From assembly GCF_900177805.1 (NCBI RefSeq), contig NZ_FXAX01000002.1, forward strand, positions 584,677-648,676: a DNA stretch of 64,000 nt, given 5' to 3'. A program made the position numbers and the translations under genes. The notes beneath the pieces are model-generated. The model did no database searches. It saw only the letters and a program-made list of their open reading frames with translations, and was not told the DNA's origin. Source of the stretch: Fibrobacter sp. UWB13 (lineage in GTDB: Bacteria; Fibrobacterota; Fibrobacteria; Fibrobacterales; Fibrobacteraceae). This document shows positions 51,778 to 60,472 of this stretch, piece by piece (the first letter of the stretch is position 1; each line of letters opens with the position of its first letter).

Positions 51778-53619
51778 ATGAATCGCTTGTTACCCCTATT
51801 TTTAGCTGCTGCTCTTTCTACCATGGCTTTTGCACAGGACGATGTTGAACGCGTCAAGTCCGTGGTTAAAAGCGGCCGCTGCTCGGATGCGATTGCTCCG
51901 CTGCAAAAAATCTACAATGCATCTTTCCGTAAGCTTGAAGGCGAAAAGGCTTCTGTCATGCTTGCAGAATGCTACCTCCGCACAGGTAAGAAGGACGATG
52001 CTTACGATGTGGCTTCCCGCTTCTTGGAATACCATGTGAAGTCCGCTTACCGCGAACGTATGGAACTCGCCCGTGCTGTTGTCGATGTCGAAAAGGGTTC
52101 TGTGTTTGATGGTGTCGAAGCCATGCTCCGCGTGCTCTCTTACTCGACCAACCCGGCTGCAAGGTCCCGTGCCAAGGAAGTAGCTATCCAGACTTTGGCA
52201 GCATCTCTCCTTACCGCAGACCAGCTTCAGGCTTTGCTTGAAAAGTATCCTGTCGATCGTGAAGTGATGGGCTGGATGCAGCTCCAGTTGGGCCGCGAAT
52301 GCCAGAACGCCAAGCGTTACCGTGCTGCTAGATACTGGTACAAGAAGGTTCTCAAGACAACTTCTTCCGAGAATTTGCAGAAGACCGCCAAGAAAGGTAT
52401 AAGCGCTCTTGAAGGTCTCGGCGCCGGTCTTCCGACCGTGCTCGTGCTCGCTCCGCTCTCCGGCGACTTTGCCGAATTCGGTGCCGCCGCAGTGCAGGGT
52501 TCTCTCCTCGCTTATGAACAGGCGAACCTCAAGGGCAAGGTAAACATCATTTTCCAGGACACGCACGCCGATGCCGCTATCGCTCTTATGCGTACACAGC
52601 GCGCTGTGAACCAGGATAGCATCATTGCCATTATCGGTCCTATCATGAGTGCTCCGGCAACGTCTGTCGCCGCATGGCTTGGTGCAAACTTCCAGCATGT
52701 GCCGATGCTTACTCCGACTGCAACAGATGCAGGCATCGCAAAGCTTGGTCCGAACATCTTCCAGGTGAACCTCACCATGGACATCCTCGCCCAGACGATT
52801 GCGGACTTCGCTATCAAGTGCCTCGACATCCGCGAATTCGGTGTGATGAGCCCGCTCGGCGATTTCGGTACGGCCATGTCCGAAAGCTTTACTCGAGCTG
52901 TTGAACGTCGCGGTGGTGATGTTGTCGGCTTCCGCAATTACGAAGAAGGCCGCCCGGACTACAAGACGGAATTCAACCTCATGCGCGATGTCCGCTTCAA
53001 TCAGGAAAACCGCCGTCGCAATATCGCTAAGGGCGTGAATGATCTGAACTCTGTGAACCCGCGTGACCGCAAGCTTTACCTCGCCGACTCTACCGTTGAA
53101 TTCCCGGGCCTCTTCATTCCGGCAACAAATCCGGCAGATGCAGGTGCCATGGTGAGCCAGGCCGCATTCAACAAGGTTTCCGGCACATATCTCGGAACAT
53201 CCGGCTGGTATGGTCGTGAACTTTTGATTCAGGGCAAGCGCCTTGTCGAAGGTTCTTACTTCAGCGTTCCGAGCATCGACATGAACAAGGGCAACACGGC
53301 TTACACGAACTTTGTGAAGGACTTCACGGCTCGTTGGGGCGTGGAACCGGGTGAAGACAAGGTAAGCGGTCTCAGCTACGATGCCGCAAACATCATCTTT
53401 ACTTCGCTTGCCGCTGTTACGGGTAAAGATGACGACATGACGCATTACATCAATGCGACCAAGGACTTCAAGGGCATTTACGGTGACATCCAGTTCCGTC
53501 GCGGTGCAAATGCCAATACGAAGATTATTACGGTGAACAAGGGCAAGTTCGAAGTCGTGACGACCTGCGAACGCCAGGACAAGGCAAAAGAAGCCGCCAA
53601 GTCCAAGAAAAAGAAGTAA
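51778..53619 (+). CDS. LpoA-like protein: TPR domain plus PBP1-type ligand-binding fold
   Basis: 613 residues from ATG 51778; a TTG six bases upstream is less likely. Signal peptide to about 19 (AMAFAQ-type end), a helical TPR-like region at about 25-200, then a periplasmic-binding-protein type 1 fold (VLVLAPLSGDFAEFG, IIGPIMSAPATSVAAW, MSPLGDFGTAMSESF). This is the layout of LpoA, the activator of peptidoglycan synthase PBP1A, and also of amino-acid ABC binding proteins. The ABC genes are not near, so an LpoA-like role is favoured. Confidence 0.78.
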   Translation: MNRLLPLFLAAALSTMAFAQDDVERVKSVVKSGRCSDAIAPLQKIYNASFRKLEGEKASVMLAECYLRTGKKDDAYDVASRFLEYHVKSAYRERMELARAVVDVEKGSVFDGVEAMLRVLSYSTNPAARSRAKEVAIQTLAASLLTADQLQALLEKYPVDREVMGWMQLQLGRECQNAKRYRAARYWYKKVLKTTSSENLQKTAKKGISALEGLGAGLPTVLVLAPLSGDFAEFGAAAVQGSLLAYEQANLKGKVNIIFQDTHADAAIALMRTQRAVNQDSIIAIIGPIMSAPATSVAAWLGANFQHVPMLTPTATDAGIAKLGPNIFQVNLTMDILAQTIADFAIKCLDIREFGVMSPLGDFGTAMSESFTRAVERRGGDVVGFRNYEEGRPDYKTEFNLMRDVRFNQENRRRNIAKGVNDLNSVNPRDRKLYLADSTVEFPGLFIPATNPADAGAMVSQAAFNKVSGTYLGTSGWYGRELLIQGKRLVEGSYFSVPSIDMNKGNTAYTNFVKDFTARWGVEPGEDKVSGLSYDAANIIFTSLAAVTGKDDDMTHYINATKDFKGIYGDIQFRRGANANTKIITVNKGKFEVVTTCERQDKAKEAAKSKKKK

Positions 53620-53643
53620 CGCATTACGTCATCTTCGACCCCC

Positions 53644-53673
53644 GTCATCCTGAGCGAAAGCGAAGGATCCAGT
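53644..53673 (+). repeat. Interspersed repeat, intergenic copy
   Basis: GTCATCCTGAGCGAAAG to GAAGGATCCAGT, 25 bp after the LpoA-like gene stop. Confidence 0.8.
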
Positions 53674-53702
53674 TAAGTCTTGTAATTGCACAAGCTTTAT
53701 TA

Positions 53703-53739
53703 AAAAGGAACCCTGCGGCATTGCCACAGGGTCCTTTTT
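53703..53739 (+). terminator. Terminator
   Basis: Arms AAAAGGAACCCTG and CAGGGTCCTTTTT with one bulged base, around CGGCATTGCCA, ending in T run and C. Confidence 0.85.
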
Positions 53740-53781
53740 CTAGGAGGAAAAACCGGTAATTCCGGAATTGAGAGAGGGAAA

Positions 53782-53991
53782 CTAGCTATTCGCTGCGATG
53801 CATGCCGCTACGAAGTCCGCCGATTCGCCTTGCTGGTAATAAGCGTAGAGGTTCGAATCGTCCATGATATCTTCGAGGTTGATGCCGCTTGTGGAGGTCA
53901 GCTCGTCCTTGATCCTTGCCTTGAAGGCCTGGAATCCAGTGTGGAGCAAGTAGTAGAGAGCCGTGGTCTGTGTCTTGTGGAACATCTTCAT
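53782..53991 (-). CDS. Small protein of unknown function
   Basis: 69 residues from ATG 53991, chosen since GGAGG stands five bases before it; an ATG at 54003 lacks such a site. There is an aromatic stretch (ALYYLLHTGFQAF) and an acidic middle (INLEDIMDDSNLYAYY). No membrane segment or known family is recognised. It is convergent with the LpoA-like gene. Confidence 0.55.
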   Translation of the reverse strand: MKMFHKTQTTALYYLLHTGFQAFKARIKDELTSTSGINLEDIMDDSNLYAYYQQGESADFVAACIAANS

Positions 53992-54183
53992 GGTGGCCTC
54001 CATAGAAAAGAGTTGTTGTGGCGCCTGGATGAGTTTTTAATTCCTCTTCTGGTAACCACTTAGCTGCAATTTCTTTAATAGAGTGTTAATAATATGTTTA
54101 ATTCTTATTAACATCTATTGTATTTATACATTTTTTTACCTCAAGAAACAAGGTTTGTCATATTCCAAAATGGACGATGGCTT

Positions 54184-55149
54184 ATGCAGACGAAAGTTTC
54201 TAAATTACAGACAATGCTAAAGAGATTCATCGCACCGCTGTTAATGGTCGCCGGCATTTCCGTTGCCGACGAGCTTTCTTTTGCACTTTCTCCGACGCAA
54301 AATGCACTCGCTGAACAGGTCACGCAAAAGACGATGGAACTCAACTACGTTGAAGCATTCAACCTGGCCCGCAAGCTCCGCCTCGAAAACGACGGGGTCG
54401 GCTGCGTGTTCCAGAACATCATCCGCGTGAGCATGTACGACGACAAGGGCGATACCACGTCGCTCAAGGTTGCCGCCAAGAATCTTGAAACCTGCAAGAC
54501 CGAAGGTCTGTGGGATGCGCTCCGCAATTTTGAGATCGGCTACGTGCTTACCGAGACGGGACATTCCGTCAAGGGCGCCATGCAGACGCGCTCGGCTGCA
54601 AGCCAGTTCGAAGATGCCAAGGATTACGAGTCGAAGGCTTTCTATGCGATTTACGCCTACTATGTCGATAACAGCTTTGGCTGGCTCCCGTTCAAGTCGG
54701 ACAATCGCGAAGCGTACCTCAAGATTCTCGATTCCGGCTCCCTGCGCTCGGCACGGTTCTGGCCGCTGTTCCTGACTCCGCTTATCTGGATGCACTACGA
54801 CCGCAAGGATTACAAGACTGGGCTTTCGCTTGCCGAACGTGGGCTTAAGAAGGCTCCGAATCATCCGGTGATGCTCCAGATCAAGGCAGACATGCTTTAC
54901 AGGCTCGAACGTTACGACGAGGCAGCTACTATTTACGAAAAGAGCGCTGCCGACTACCTCGAACGCACTGGCAAGTCCATTCGTTACTGGTGTTCTGTCT
55001 TGAACCTCATCCGCATTTATCATGACGCCGGTGATGATGCCAAGTCCGCAGAGCAGCGTCAAAAGCTCAACGATCCGGATTACCAGAAACTTAAGAAGTG
55101 GATGCCCGGTTCGCTTATCGACGACCTCACTGATCGCAAGTTGATTTAG
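54184..55149 (+). CDS. Exported helical-repeat (TPR-like) protein
   Basis: 321 residues from the ATG at 54184; a second candidate ATG is at 54214. A signal-like hydrophobic stretch (FIAPLLMVAGISVADELSFA) is followed by helical repeats, of which LDSGSLRSARFW and EAATIYEKSAADYLERTGK are TPR-like. The exported location is inferred. No terminator is seen; a T-poor stretch and a GACCATTGACC repeat follow. Confidence 0.7.
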   Translation: MQTKVSKLQTMLKRFIAPLLMVAGISVADELSFALSPTQNALAEQVTQKTMELNYVEAFNLARKLRLENDGVGCVFQNIIRVSMYDDKGDTTSLKVAAKNLETCKTEGLWDALRNFEIGYVLTETGHSVKGAMQTRSAASQFEDAKDYESKAFYAIYAYYVDNSFGWLPFKSDNREAYLKILDSGSLRSARFWPLFLTPLIWMHYDRKDYKTGLSLAERGLKKAPNHPVMLQIKADMLYRLERYDEAATIYEKSAADYLERTGKSIRYWCSVLNLIRIYHDAGDDAKSAEQRQKLNDPDYQKLKKWMPGSLIDDLTDRKLI

Positions 55150-55168
55150 CCTTTAGTAGTAAAAAAAA

Positions 55169-55197
55169 ACTAATGACCATTGACCCATGATTATTGG
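55169..55197. repeat. ACTAATGACCATTGACC-type repeat
   Basis: Resembles AACTAATGACTAAAGACC in the 33052 array and the 60214 region. Confidence 0.5.
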
Positions 55198-55300
55198 GCA
55201 ATTCTTATTGTTAAAAAAAATTATCAAAAAATAGTGGAATAAACTCGGCAAAAAAGCGTGTTAATAAGTAGAAACTCATTAACATATCAGGAGGTTTTTT

Positions 55301-56080
55301 ATGTCGAGCCAGTTATCGGTATTGCGAGTCGGTTTCTTTTTGGACGGCTACACGCTTAAAAAAGTCAACGAGTATTACCTTAAATACCACCGGTATCATG
55401 CACGTCTGGATTTCAAGGCGCTCAAGGGCTGGGTCAGGGATTACTCCATGAAACTTTTGGGTCGTGAAGGTTGCCCGGTCGAAGTGGAAGCTCATTATTA
55501 CCATCCGTATGTCAGGCGTGTTGACCGTCAGGAACCTTTATACGGCGATGGCATAGACCGTTTGGAAAAGCAGCTTATGATGGCTGGGTTCGAGGTCCAT
55601 TACAATATCCCTGAGAAAGTTGAGAAGATGGGACCGAATATGCAGCTTGTCGAGGACGCATACCTTTATGCGTACTACCATAAAATTGATGTCATCGTGT
55701 TGTTGAGTACTCAGGGGCAGTATTCAACGTTGCCGGAACGCCTCAGGCGTGAGGGAGTTCCCATGCTCCTCCTGGGGTGGAATTTCGAATATTTAAGAGG
55801 GGAGACTCCGATTTATTGGAGAACGGATCCGAGCTTGCGTGAACAAAGCGGTTATTATGTTGCAATGGAAGAGGTGGCTGAAAAATATCCGCCTACACGT
55901 TCTGCCGAAAGGAATTTGTTCATGTTGCCGTATAATCCGCAGCCCACAGATTCTAACATTTGGCGGGCGTATTTGCAAAAGATTATGGCATCGCTTGATG
56001 ACAAGGACAATTACAGTGATAAGCCAAACTTTAGAAAGTCAGGATGCAAAAAGAGCCCCGCAGTGGCGAGGCTCGGCTAG
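55301..56080 (+). CDS. NYN-domain protein (LabA/DUF88-like)
   Basis: A 259-residue protein. FFLDGYTL at the start, an acidic VEDAYLYAYY and VIVLLSTQGQYSTLPERLRREGV match the NYN PIN-like ribonuclease fold, with Asp residues as metal ligands. It may degrade or bind RNA. AGGAGG precedes the ATG. Its last codons overlap the hairpin terminator of the convergent gene, which gives the odd GCKKSPAVARLG end. Confidence 0.8.
   Translation: MSSQLSVLRVGFFLDGYTLKKVNEYYLKYHRYHARLDFKALKGWVRDYSMKLLGREGCPVEVEAHYYHPYVRRVDRQEPLYGDGIDRLEKQLMMAGFEVHYNIPEKVEKMGPNMQLVEDAYLYAYYHKIDVIVLLSTQGQYSTLPERLRREGVPMLLLGWNFEYLRGETPIYWRTDPSLREQSGYYVAMEEVAEKYPPTRSAERNLFMLPYNPQPTDSNIWRAYLQKIMASLDDKDNYSDKPNFRKSGCKKSPAVARLG
56053..56074 (-). 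terminator. Terminator overlapping the NYN gene end
   Basis: GAGCCCCGC/GCGAGGCTC with a short loop; the - strand has a T run after it (A run on + at 56048-56052). It ends the leftward beta-barrel gene and lies inside the NYN coding region. Confidence 0.75.
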
Positions 56081-56097
56081 TAGAATTTAGTTCGTTC

Positions 56098-56949
56098 TTA
56101 AATCTTGTCCTGCTGTTTCTTGGCCCAGGGGCTAAGGAACGTCCAGCCGAGACGGAGACCGATGAACCAGGTGTCACCGTCGTTGTCTGTATTGAAGACG
56201 AACGTGTCGAGCTTGTCGCCTTCGACATCAAGTTCGTTGTAGCGTACAGCGCGGTAACCACCGTAGAGACCGATGGAGAACTGTTCGAACTGGAGGCGTG
56301 CTTCGAGTTCTGCGTTGAACGATGCTGCAATGGAACTGTAGTAACGGTCGCGCATAATGGATTCTTCGTTACTCTTTTTGTTTGTAACAACGTAGTTAGA
56401 CGTAAAGTGGATGTTCATCATGTTGAAGCCGATACCTACAGCCGGAATCAAGTTGAAGAATGCGTCTTCGCCAAGAACCTTCCAGCCGAACATCCAGTCG
56501 GCACCATAGTTGAACCAGCGTGCATCGTAGAGGGGGAACGCCACTGCGCTTCCGCTTGTATCGACTGCGGCGGCCGAGGAACTCGGTCGTTCCGAAATCT
56601 GGGTTATTGCAAAGTTGATGCTGACCCAGGTCAGGAACTGCTTGTACTGGGCACCGATATTGAAGTGGAGGTTGGGATAGTATTTGTTGAACTCGCTGTA
56701 TTTGGGCTTAGCGGTCAGCCTGTATTCGGTCGAATCCGATATGGTCTTGAGGGTACCGGTGGCGAAGGGGACCGTGTTGATGTAGTCGTGGAATCCGTTG
56801 AACATTCCGCGGAAATCACCGCCAAAGGAAACGAAACCACGGATATGGTCCTTGTCGTAAAATCCTTCTTCGGCTGCGGAGGAATTGCTAGTAAAAGCAA
56901 GAATGCTAAACACCGCGGCCATGCACAAAGAGGCTATTTTTGTCTTCAT
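56098..56949 (-). CDS. Outer-membrane beta-barrel-like protein
   Basis: A 283-residue protein with signal peptide (AAVFSILAFTSNSSAAEE) and alternating strands ending in aromatic residues (FSIGLYGGYRAVRY, DTWFIGLRLGWTF), typical of outer-membrane barrels. AGGAGA precedes the ATG. No known family. Confidence 0.7.
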   Translation of the reverse strand: MKTKIASLCMAAVFSILAFTSNSSAAEEGFYDKDHIRGFVSFGGDFRGMFNGFHDYINTVPFATGTLKTISDSTEYRLTAKPKYSEFNKYYPNLHFNIGAQYKQFLTWVSINFAITQISERPSSSAAAVDTSGSAVAFPLYDARWFNYGADWMFGWKVLGEDAFFNLIPAVGIGFNMMNIHFTSNYVVTNKKSNEESIMRDRYYSSIAASFNAELEARLQFEQFSIGLYGGYRAVRYNELDVEGDKLDTFVFNTDNDGDTWFIGLRLGWTFLSPWAKKQQDKI

Positions 56950-57027
56950 AAAGGCTCTCTCCTAATAGGAATCTCAAAAAGAGATATTAAATCAAACAAT
57001 AAAATACATTATCTTCTGGTTTTGTGC

Positions 57028-58344
57028 ATGAAAATTTACGATAGAATGTTGAAAATCAATAAATTAAGGGCGTTTTGGTCTTCGTTCCGAGGGGTGCGGT
57101 TTAGTTTTTTGCCGTTTTTCGTTTTTTTTGTAACCTGGATGGCTGCATTTGCCATGACGGGCTGCCGTGATACGTCGAAAGATTCACAGCCTGAATCGGC
57201 GATGGTAAAGTGTAGTGAATCCGTTCAGTTTGAATCGGTCGAGAGCGACTATTTCTCGATTGGCAAACTGTGTGGGGTGGATGTCGCCGTTGTACGTTCC
57301 GTGGTCGGCAAGGATACGCTCGTTCACAAGTATGTGATGATGGATTCTGTAGCGGCTGCTTTCGGAATGGATTTGCGCCGTCGAGGGTTCCCAGAGGAGT
57401 GGTTATCGGCGGTGGTGTTGCGTGTGCCGCTTCACCATGTGGCAGCCCTTTCGACCTCGCAGGTTGGCTACATGCTCCGGCTTGGGCTCCGTGATAACAT
57501 TGTCGGCGTCTCGGACGGGCAGTACATCGTGGATAGCATTTTGTATGAACGTGCAAAGAATAAATCTGTAGCGAGTATCGGTTACGATGCGGGCGCCTTG
57601 GAAAAGCTGATGGCGCTCAATCTGGACTTGGTGCTCGACTTTACAACAGGCGGTGATTACGATAACTACGAACAAATTGCACGAACGAATCTTCCGTTGA
57701 TGCTCACATCGGAATGGCAGGAAAATACCCCGCTAGCAAAGCTGGAATGGATTAAGTTGTACGGAATTCTGTTCGGAATCCGTGCTCAAGCTGATTCTAT
57801 TTACAGACAAGAGAAAGAAAAGTACGAAACACTAAAGGCTTTGATTGCTTCTGCAGATTCCCTCTCGTCTCTCGTCTCTCGTCATTCGTCTGAACATTGC
57901 CCTCGCGTTCTCGCGGGCATGTCTTATGGCGGTGTGTGGCACGCTTCTGGCGGCAAAAGCTTTACAGCGAATCTGGTTCGCGATGCGGGAGGCTGCTATG
58001 TGTGGGCTTCCGATACTTCGCGTGAACTCACGTTCTCTTTCGAAGAAGTCTATGCGCTTGCCGATAGCGTCGATGTCTGGGTCAATCCGTCCATGTTTGC
58101 AAAGGCAGATGAAATTTTGGCTCTTGAACCTCGCGTGAAAAATATCAGAGCGTTCAGGGATAAGAAAGTTTTCCAGAATGACGGGATCAAGGGTCCAGGG
58201 GCAGGTAATGATTTTTACGAAGGAGCCATCACGCGACCGGCGGAACTCCTTTGGAATCTTACAAAATGCATAAAAGGCTCCGTTCCGGGGGTAAATTCGA
58301 TTGACACTAGTTACAAATGGTACAGAAATATCTATAATTTTTAG
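57028..58344 (+). CDS. FecB/BtuF-like periplasmic binding lipoprotein
   Basis: About 438 residues from ATG 57028 (alternative 57046). A hydrophobic export signal and lipobox AMTGC are near 45-49. Two lobes follow: VASIGYDAGALEKLMALNLDLVLDF, and VLAGMSYGGVWHASGGKSFTANLVRDAGG. It resembles siderophore or cobalamin binding proteins of ABC transporters; no permease gene is near. A heptamer repeat adds a SLSSLVSRHSS loop near residue 280. Confidence 0.82.
   Translation: MKIYDRMLKINKLRAFWSSFRGVRFSFLPFFVFFVTWMAAFAMTGCRDTSKDSQPESAMVKCSESVQFESVESDYFSIGKLCGVDVAVVRSVVGKDTLVHKYVMMDSVAAAFGMDLRRRGFPEEWLSAVVLRVPLHHVAALSTSQVGYMLRLGLRDNIVGVSDGQYIVDSILYERAKNKSVASIGYDAGALEKLMALNLDLVLDFTTGGDYDNYEQIARTNLPLMLTSEWQENTPLAKLEWIKLYGILFGIRAQADSIYRQEKEKYETLKALIASADSLSSLVSRHSSEHCPRVLAGMSYGGVWHASGGKSFTANLVRDAGGCYVWASDTSRELTFSFEEVYALADSVDVWVNPSMFAKADEILALEPRVKNIRAFRDKKVFQNDGIKGPGAGNDFYEGAITRPAELLWNLTKCIKGSVPGVNSIDTSYKWYRNIYNF
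57862..57889 (+). repeat. Heptamer repeat in the FecB-like gene
   Basis: CTCTCGT three times and then CATTCGT. The unit is not a multiple of three, so copy-number change would shift the frame. Confidence 0.7.
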
Positions 58345-58347
58345 CGT

Positions 58348-59148
58348 ATGATGTCACACACAGGTATTGGAGATTGGATTTCTGCTCAATATGACCTCGG
58401 TGTACCGTTCTTGCAACAGGTACCCAGGGAATATGCGGACTATCTGCTTTTAAATTCGCAGATTCGTGAATACGATGCTGGCGAAATCATCCTCCAGGGC
58501 GGAGCCGAAGGCGATTGCTTCTGCGTCTTGCAGAGTGGACGCGTGATTATTTGCGGCCAGATTCTGCCGGACGGTCATTACAGCGCGCTTGCGACTTTGG
58601 AAAGCGGCTCTTGCTTTGGCGAAATGTCTGTCCTGTGTAACGAACCTATTGCCAATACGATTATTGCCGCCGAAGACGGCTGCACGGTGCTTCACATTCC
58701 GAAGGCTGAATTTTTGAAGTTCCTCGACAAGAATCCGAGCGCCTTGCTTTACCTTTACAAGGTGATGGCGGATCGTCTCCGTGCAAAGAACCAGGCGCTT
58801 GATGAATTCGAACGCTTGTCGCTTTTGGCTTCGGCGAAGGTTCTTCCGTTTATTGATTTTGCGCAGACGATGGAAAAGAGCCGTATTACCGGAACGGTCA
58901 TTTTCGAATGCTCCGGTGAATCGGGCTTTATCGCTTTCCAGGACGGCCGAATCTGCTGTGCCAAGTGCGGCAAGCTTGCAGGTCCGGATGCACTCGAAAA
59001 GATGCTCTCCTGGGGTGACGAAACATTGTTCAAGCTGGATACGCACGTGATGCCCGATGTCGTAAACATCAACCAGATGTCGGATACCACAAGCCTCATC
59101 CTTGATGCGCTCAGAAATATTGATGAAAAACAAAGTGCCCGTAAATAG
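58348..59148 (+). CDS. Cyclic-nucleotide-binding plus DUF4388 protein
   Basis: A 266-residue protein: a CRP-type sensory domain at about 15-150 (GAEGDCFCVLQSGRV, GSCFGEMSVLCNEP), then a DUF4388 domain at about 160-245 (ITGTVIFECSGESGFIAFQDGRICCAKCG, LSWGDETLFKL), as in PatA-type proteins. No DNA-binding helix-turn-helix is seen. It may sense a nucleotide and pass the signal by protein contact. The start is ATGATG, 3 bp after the binding-protein stop. Confidence 0.83.
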   Translation: MMSHTGIGDWISAQYDLGVPFLQQVPREYADYLLLNSQIREYDAGEIILQGGAEGDCFCVLQSGRVIICGQILPDGHYSALATLESGSCFGEMSVLCNEPIANTIIAAEDGCTVLHIPKAEFLKFLDKNPSALLYLYKVMADRLRAKNQALDEFERLSLLASAKVLPFIDFAQTMEKSRITGTVIFECSGESGFIAFQDGRICCAKCGKLAGPDALEKMLSWGDETLFKLDTHVMPDVVNINQMSDTTSLILDALRNIDEKQSARK

Positions 59149-59187
59149 GGACAAATCGCTGCCCGCTCGTAGGGCAAAGGAAAAAAG

Positions 59188-60213
59188 ATGAATTACGCAG
59201 ACGCAGGAGTTTCCTTGGCACGTGCCGATGAGGCAATGGTCGGTGTCAAGAAGTCCGTACGTACCACTTTCAACCAGGGCGTTCTCGGCGACGTGGGCAA
59301 CTTCGGTGGCCTGTTCACGCTGAACCACCTCGGCATGAAGGACCCTGTCCTCGTGAGCTCCGTTGACGGCGTGGGCACCAAGCTCAAGGTCGATATCGAA
59401 ATGGGTACGCACGAACTGCCGGGCCAGGACATCGTGAACCACTGCTGTGACGATATCCTCGTTCAGGGCGCACGTCCGCTGTTCTTCCTCGACTACGTGG
59501 CTACGGGCCGCTTGGAACCGGGTGTCATGGACAAGCTCGTTGCTGGTATGGCTAAGGCTTGCCGCGAAAACGATCTCGTCTTGATCGGTGGCGAAACTGC
59601 TGAAATGCCGGGCTTCTACGGTCCGGGTGACTACGATATCTCCGGTACGATCGTGGGTGTCGTGGAACGCGAAAACATCATCGACGGGAAGTCGATCAAG
59701 CCGGGTACGATCATCCTCGGTCTCCCGTCCACGGGTCTCCATACAAACGGCTATTCTCTTGCTCGTAAGGTTCTCTTTGATGTGGCTGGCTACAAGGTCG
59801 ACACTATGGTTGACGGCATGGACAAGTCCATCGGCGAAGCTCTTGCAACTCCGCACCGCAGCTACTACCCGAGCCTCATCGATCTCTGCAACAAGAAGAA
59901 GATCCAGGGCCTTGCTCACATCACGGGTTCGGGCTACCAGGGCAACATCCCGCGTATCCTTCCGGACAACGTCGACGTGATTATCGACCGCACCACGTGG
60001 GATCCTCCGATGATCTTCAAGCTCATCCAGCAGGCTGGCTCTGTCGAAAAGGACGAAATGTACTCCACGTTCAACATGGGCATGGGCATGCTCATCTTCA
60101 TCGATCCGGCTGACAAGGCTGAAGTCGTCGCTCACCTCGAAGCTAAGGGTGAAAAGTGGACGCAGATCGGTGAAGTTGTCGCCGGCACCAAGCAGGTGAA
60201 GTTCCGCGACTAG
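59188..60213 (+). CDS. purM: Phosphoribosylformylglycinamidine cyclo-ligase
   Basis: A 341-residue PurM: MNYADAGVSLARADE, SSVDGVGTKLKVDIEM, GGETAEMPGFYGPGDYDISG and a GMGMLIF end. It makes AIR in purine synthesis. AAAGGA precedes the ATG. Other pur genes are not adjacent. Confidence 0.97.
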   Translation: MNYADAGVSLARADEAMVGVKKSVRTTFNQGVLGDVGNFGGLFTLNHLGMKDPVLVSSVDGVGTKLKVDIEMGTHELPGQDIVNHCCDDILVQGARPLFFLDYVATGRLEPGVMDKLVAGMAKACRENDLVLIGGETAEMPGFYGPGDYDISGTIVGVVERENIIDGKSIKPGTIILGLPSTGLHTNGYSLARKVLFDVAGYKVDTMVDGMDKSIGEALATPHRSYYPSLIDLCNKKKIQGLAHITGSGYQGNIPRILPDNVDVIIDRTTWDPPMIFKLIQQAGSVEKDEMYSTFNMGMGMLIFIDPADKAEVVAHLEAKGEKWTQIGEVVAGTKQVKFRD

Positions 60214-60309
60214 TCATTAGTAGTTGGTCATTGGTTATTGGTTTAAATAATCGCACCTTTGGCGCCTAACTAAGGCTGATGACTATTGGCTAATAGCTAA
60301 TAACCAAAA
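60214..60309. repeat. TTAGT/GGTCATTGG-type repeats
   Basis: CATTAGTAGTTGGTCATTGG and, further on, GATGACTATTGGCTAATAGC; similar to the 33052 array. The two halves are partly complementary. Confidence 0.5.
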
Positions 60310-60339
60310 GGCTTGCACGCAAGTGCGGCCTTTTCTTTT
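60306..60339 (+). terminator. purM terminator
   Basis: AAAAGGCTTGCAC/GTGCGGCCTTTT with a GCAA loop, then CTTTTTCT. Confidence 0.8.
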
Positions 60340-60472
60340 TCTAACCACTTCTTACTGTCTACTTCCTACCGTCTATTTTGTCGCATCTCACATAACAGCT
60401 TTCAAAAAACTTTTTTTCGTGCCTTTTGTTGGAATAAAATCTAATTTTAGACGAGGTGTGAAAAGGAAAAAT

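Noticed and set aside
51802..53445. A 547-codon antisense frame over the LpoA-like gene
   Set aside because: A shadow of the + strand gene; Cys/His-rich composition with no domain.
56044..58344. A 766-codon frame that would extend the FecB-like protein upstream
   Set aside because: The upstream part is antisense to the beta-barrel gene; ATG 57028 begins an ordinary export signal.
58450..60135. A 561-codon antisense frame over the CRP/DUF4388 and purM genes
   Set aside because: It spans two real genes in the opposite direction and has no ribosome site or domain.
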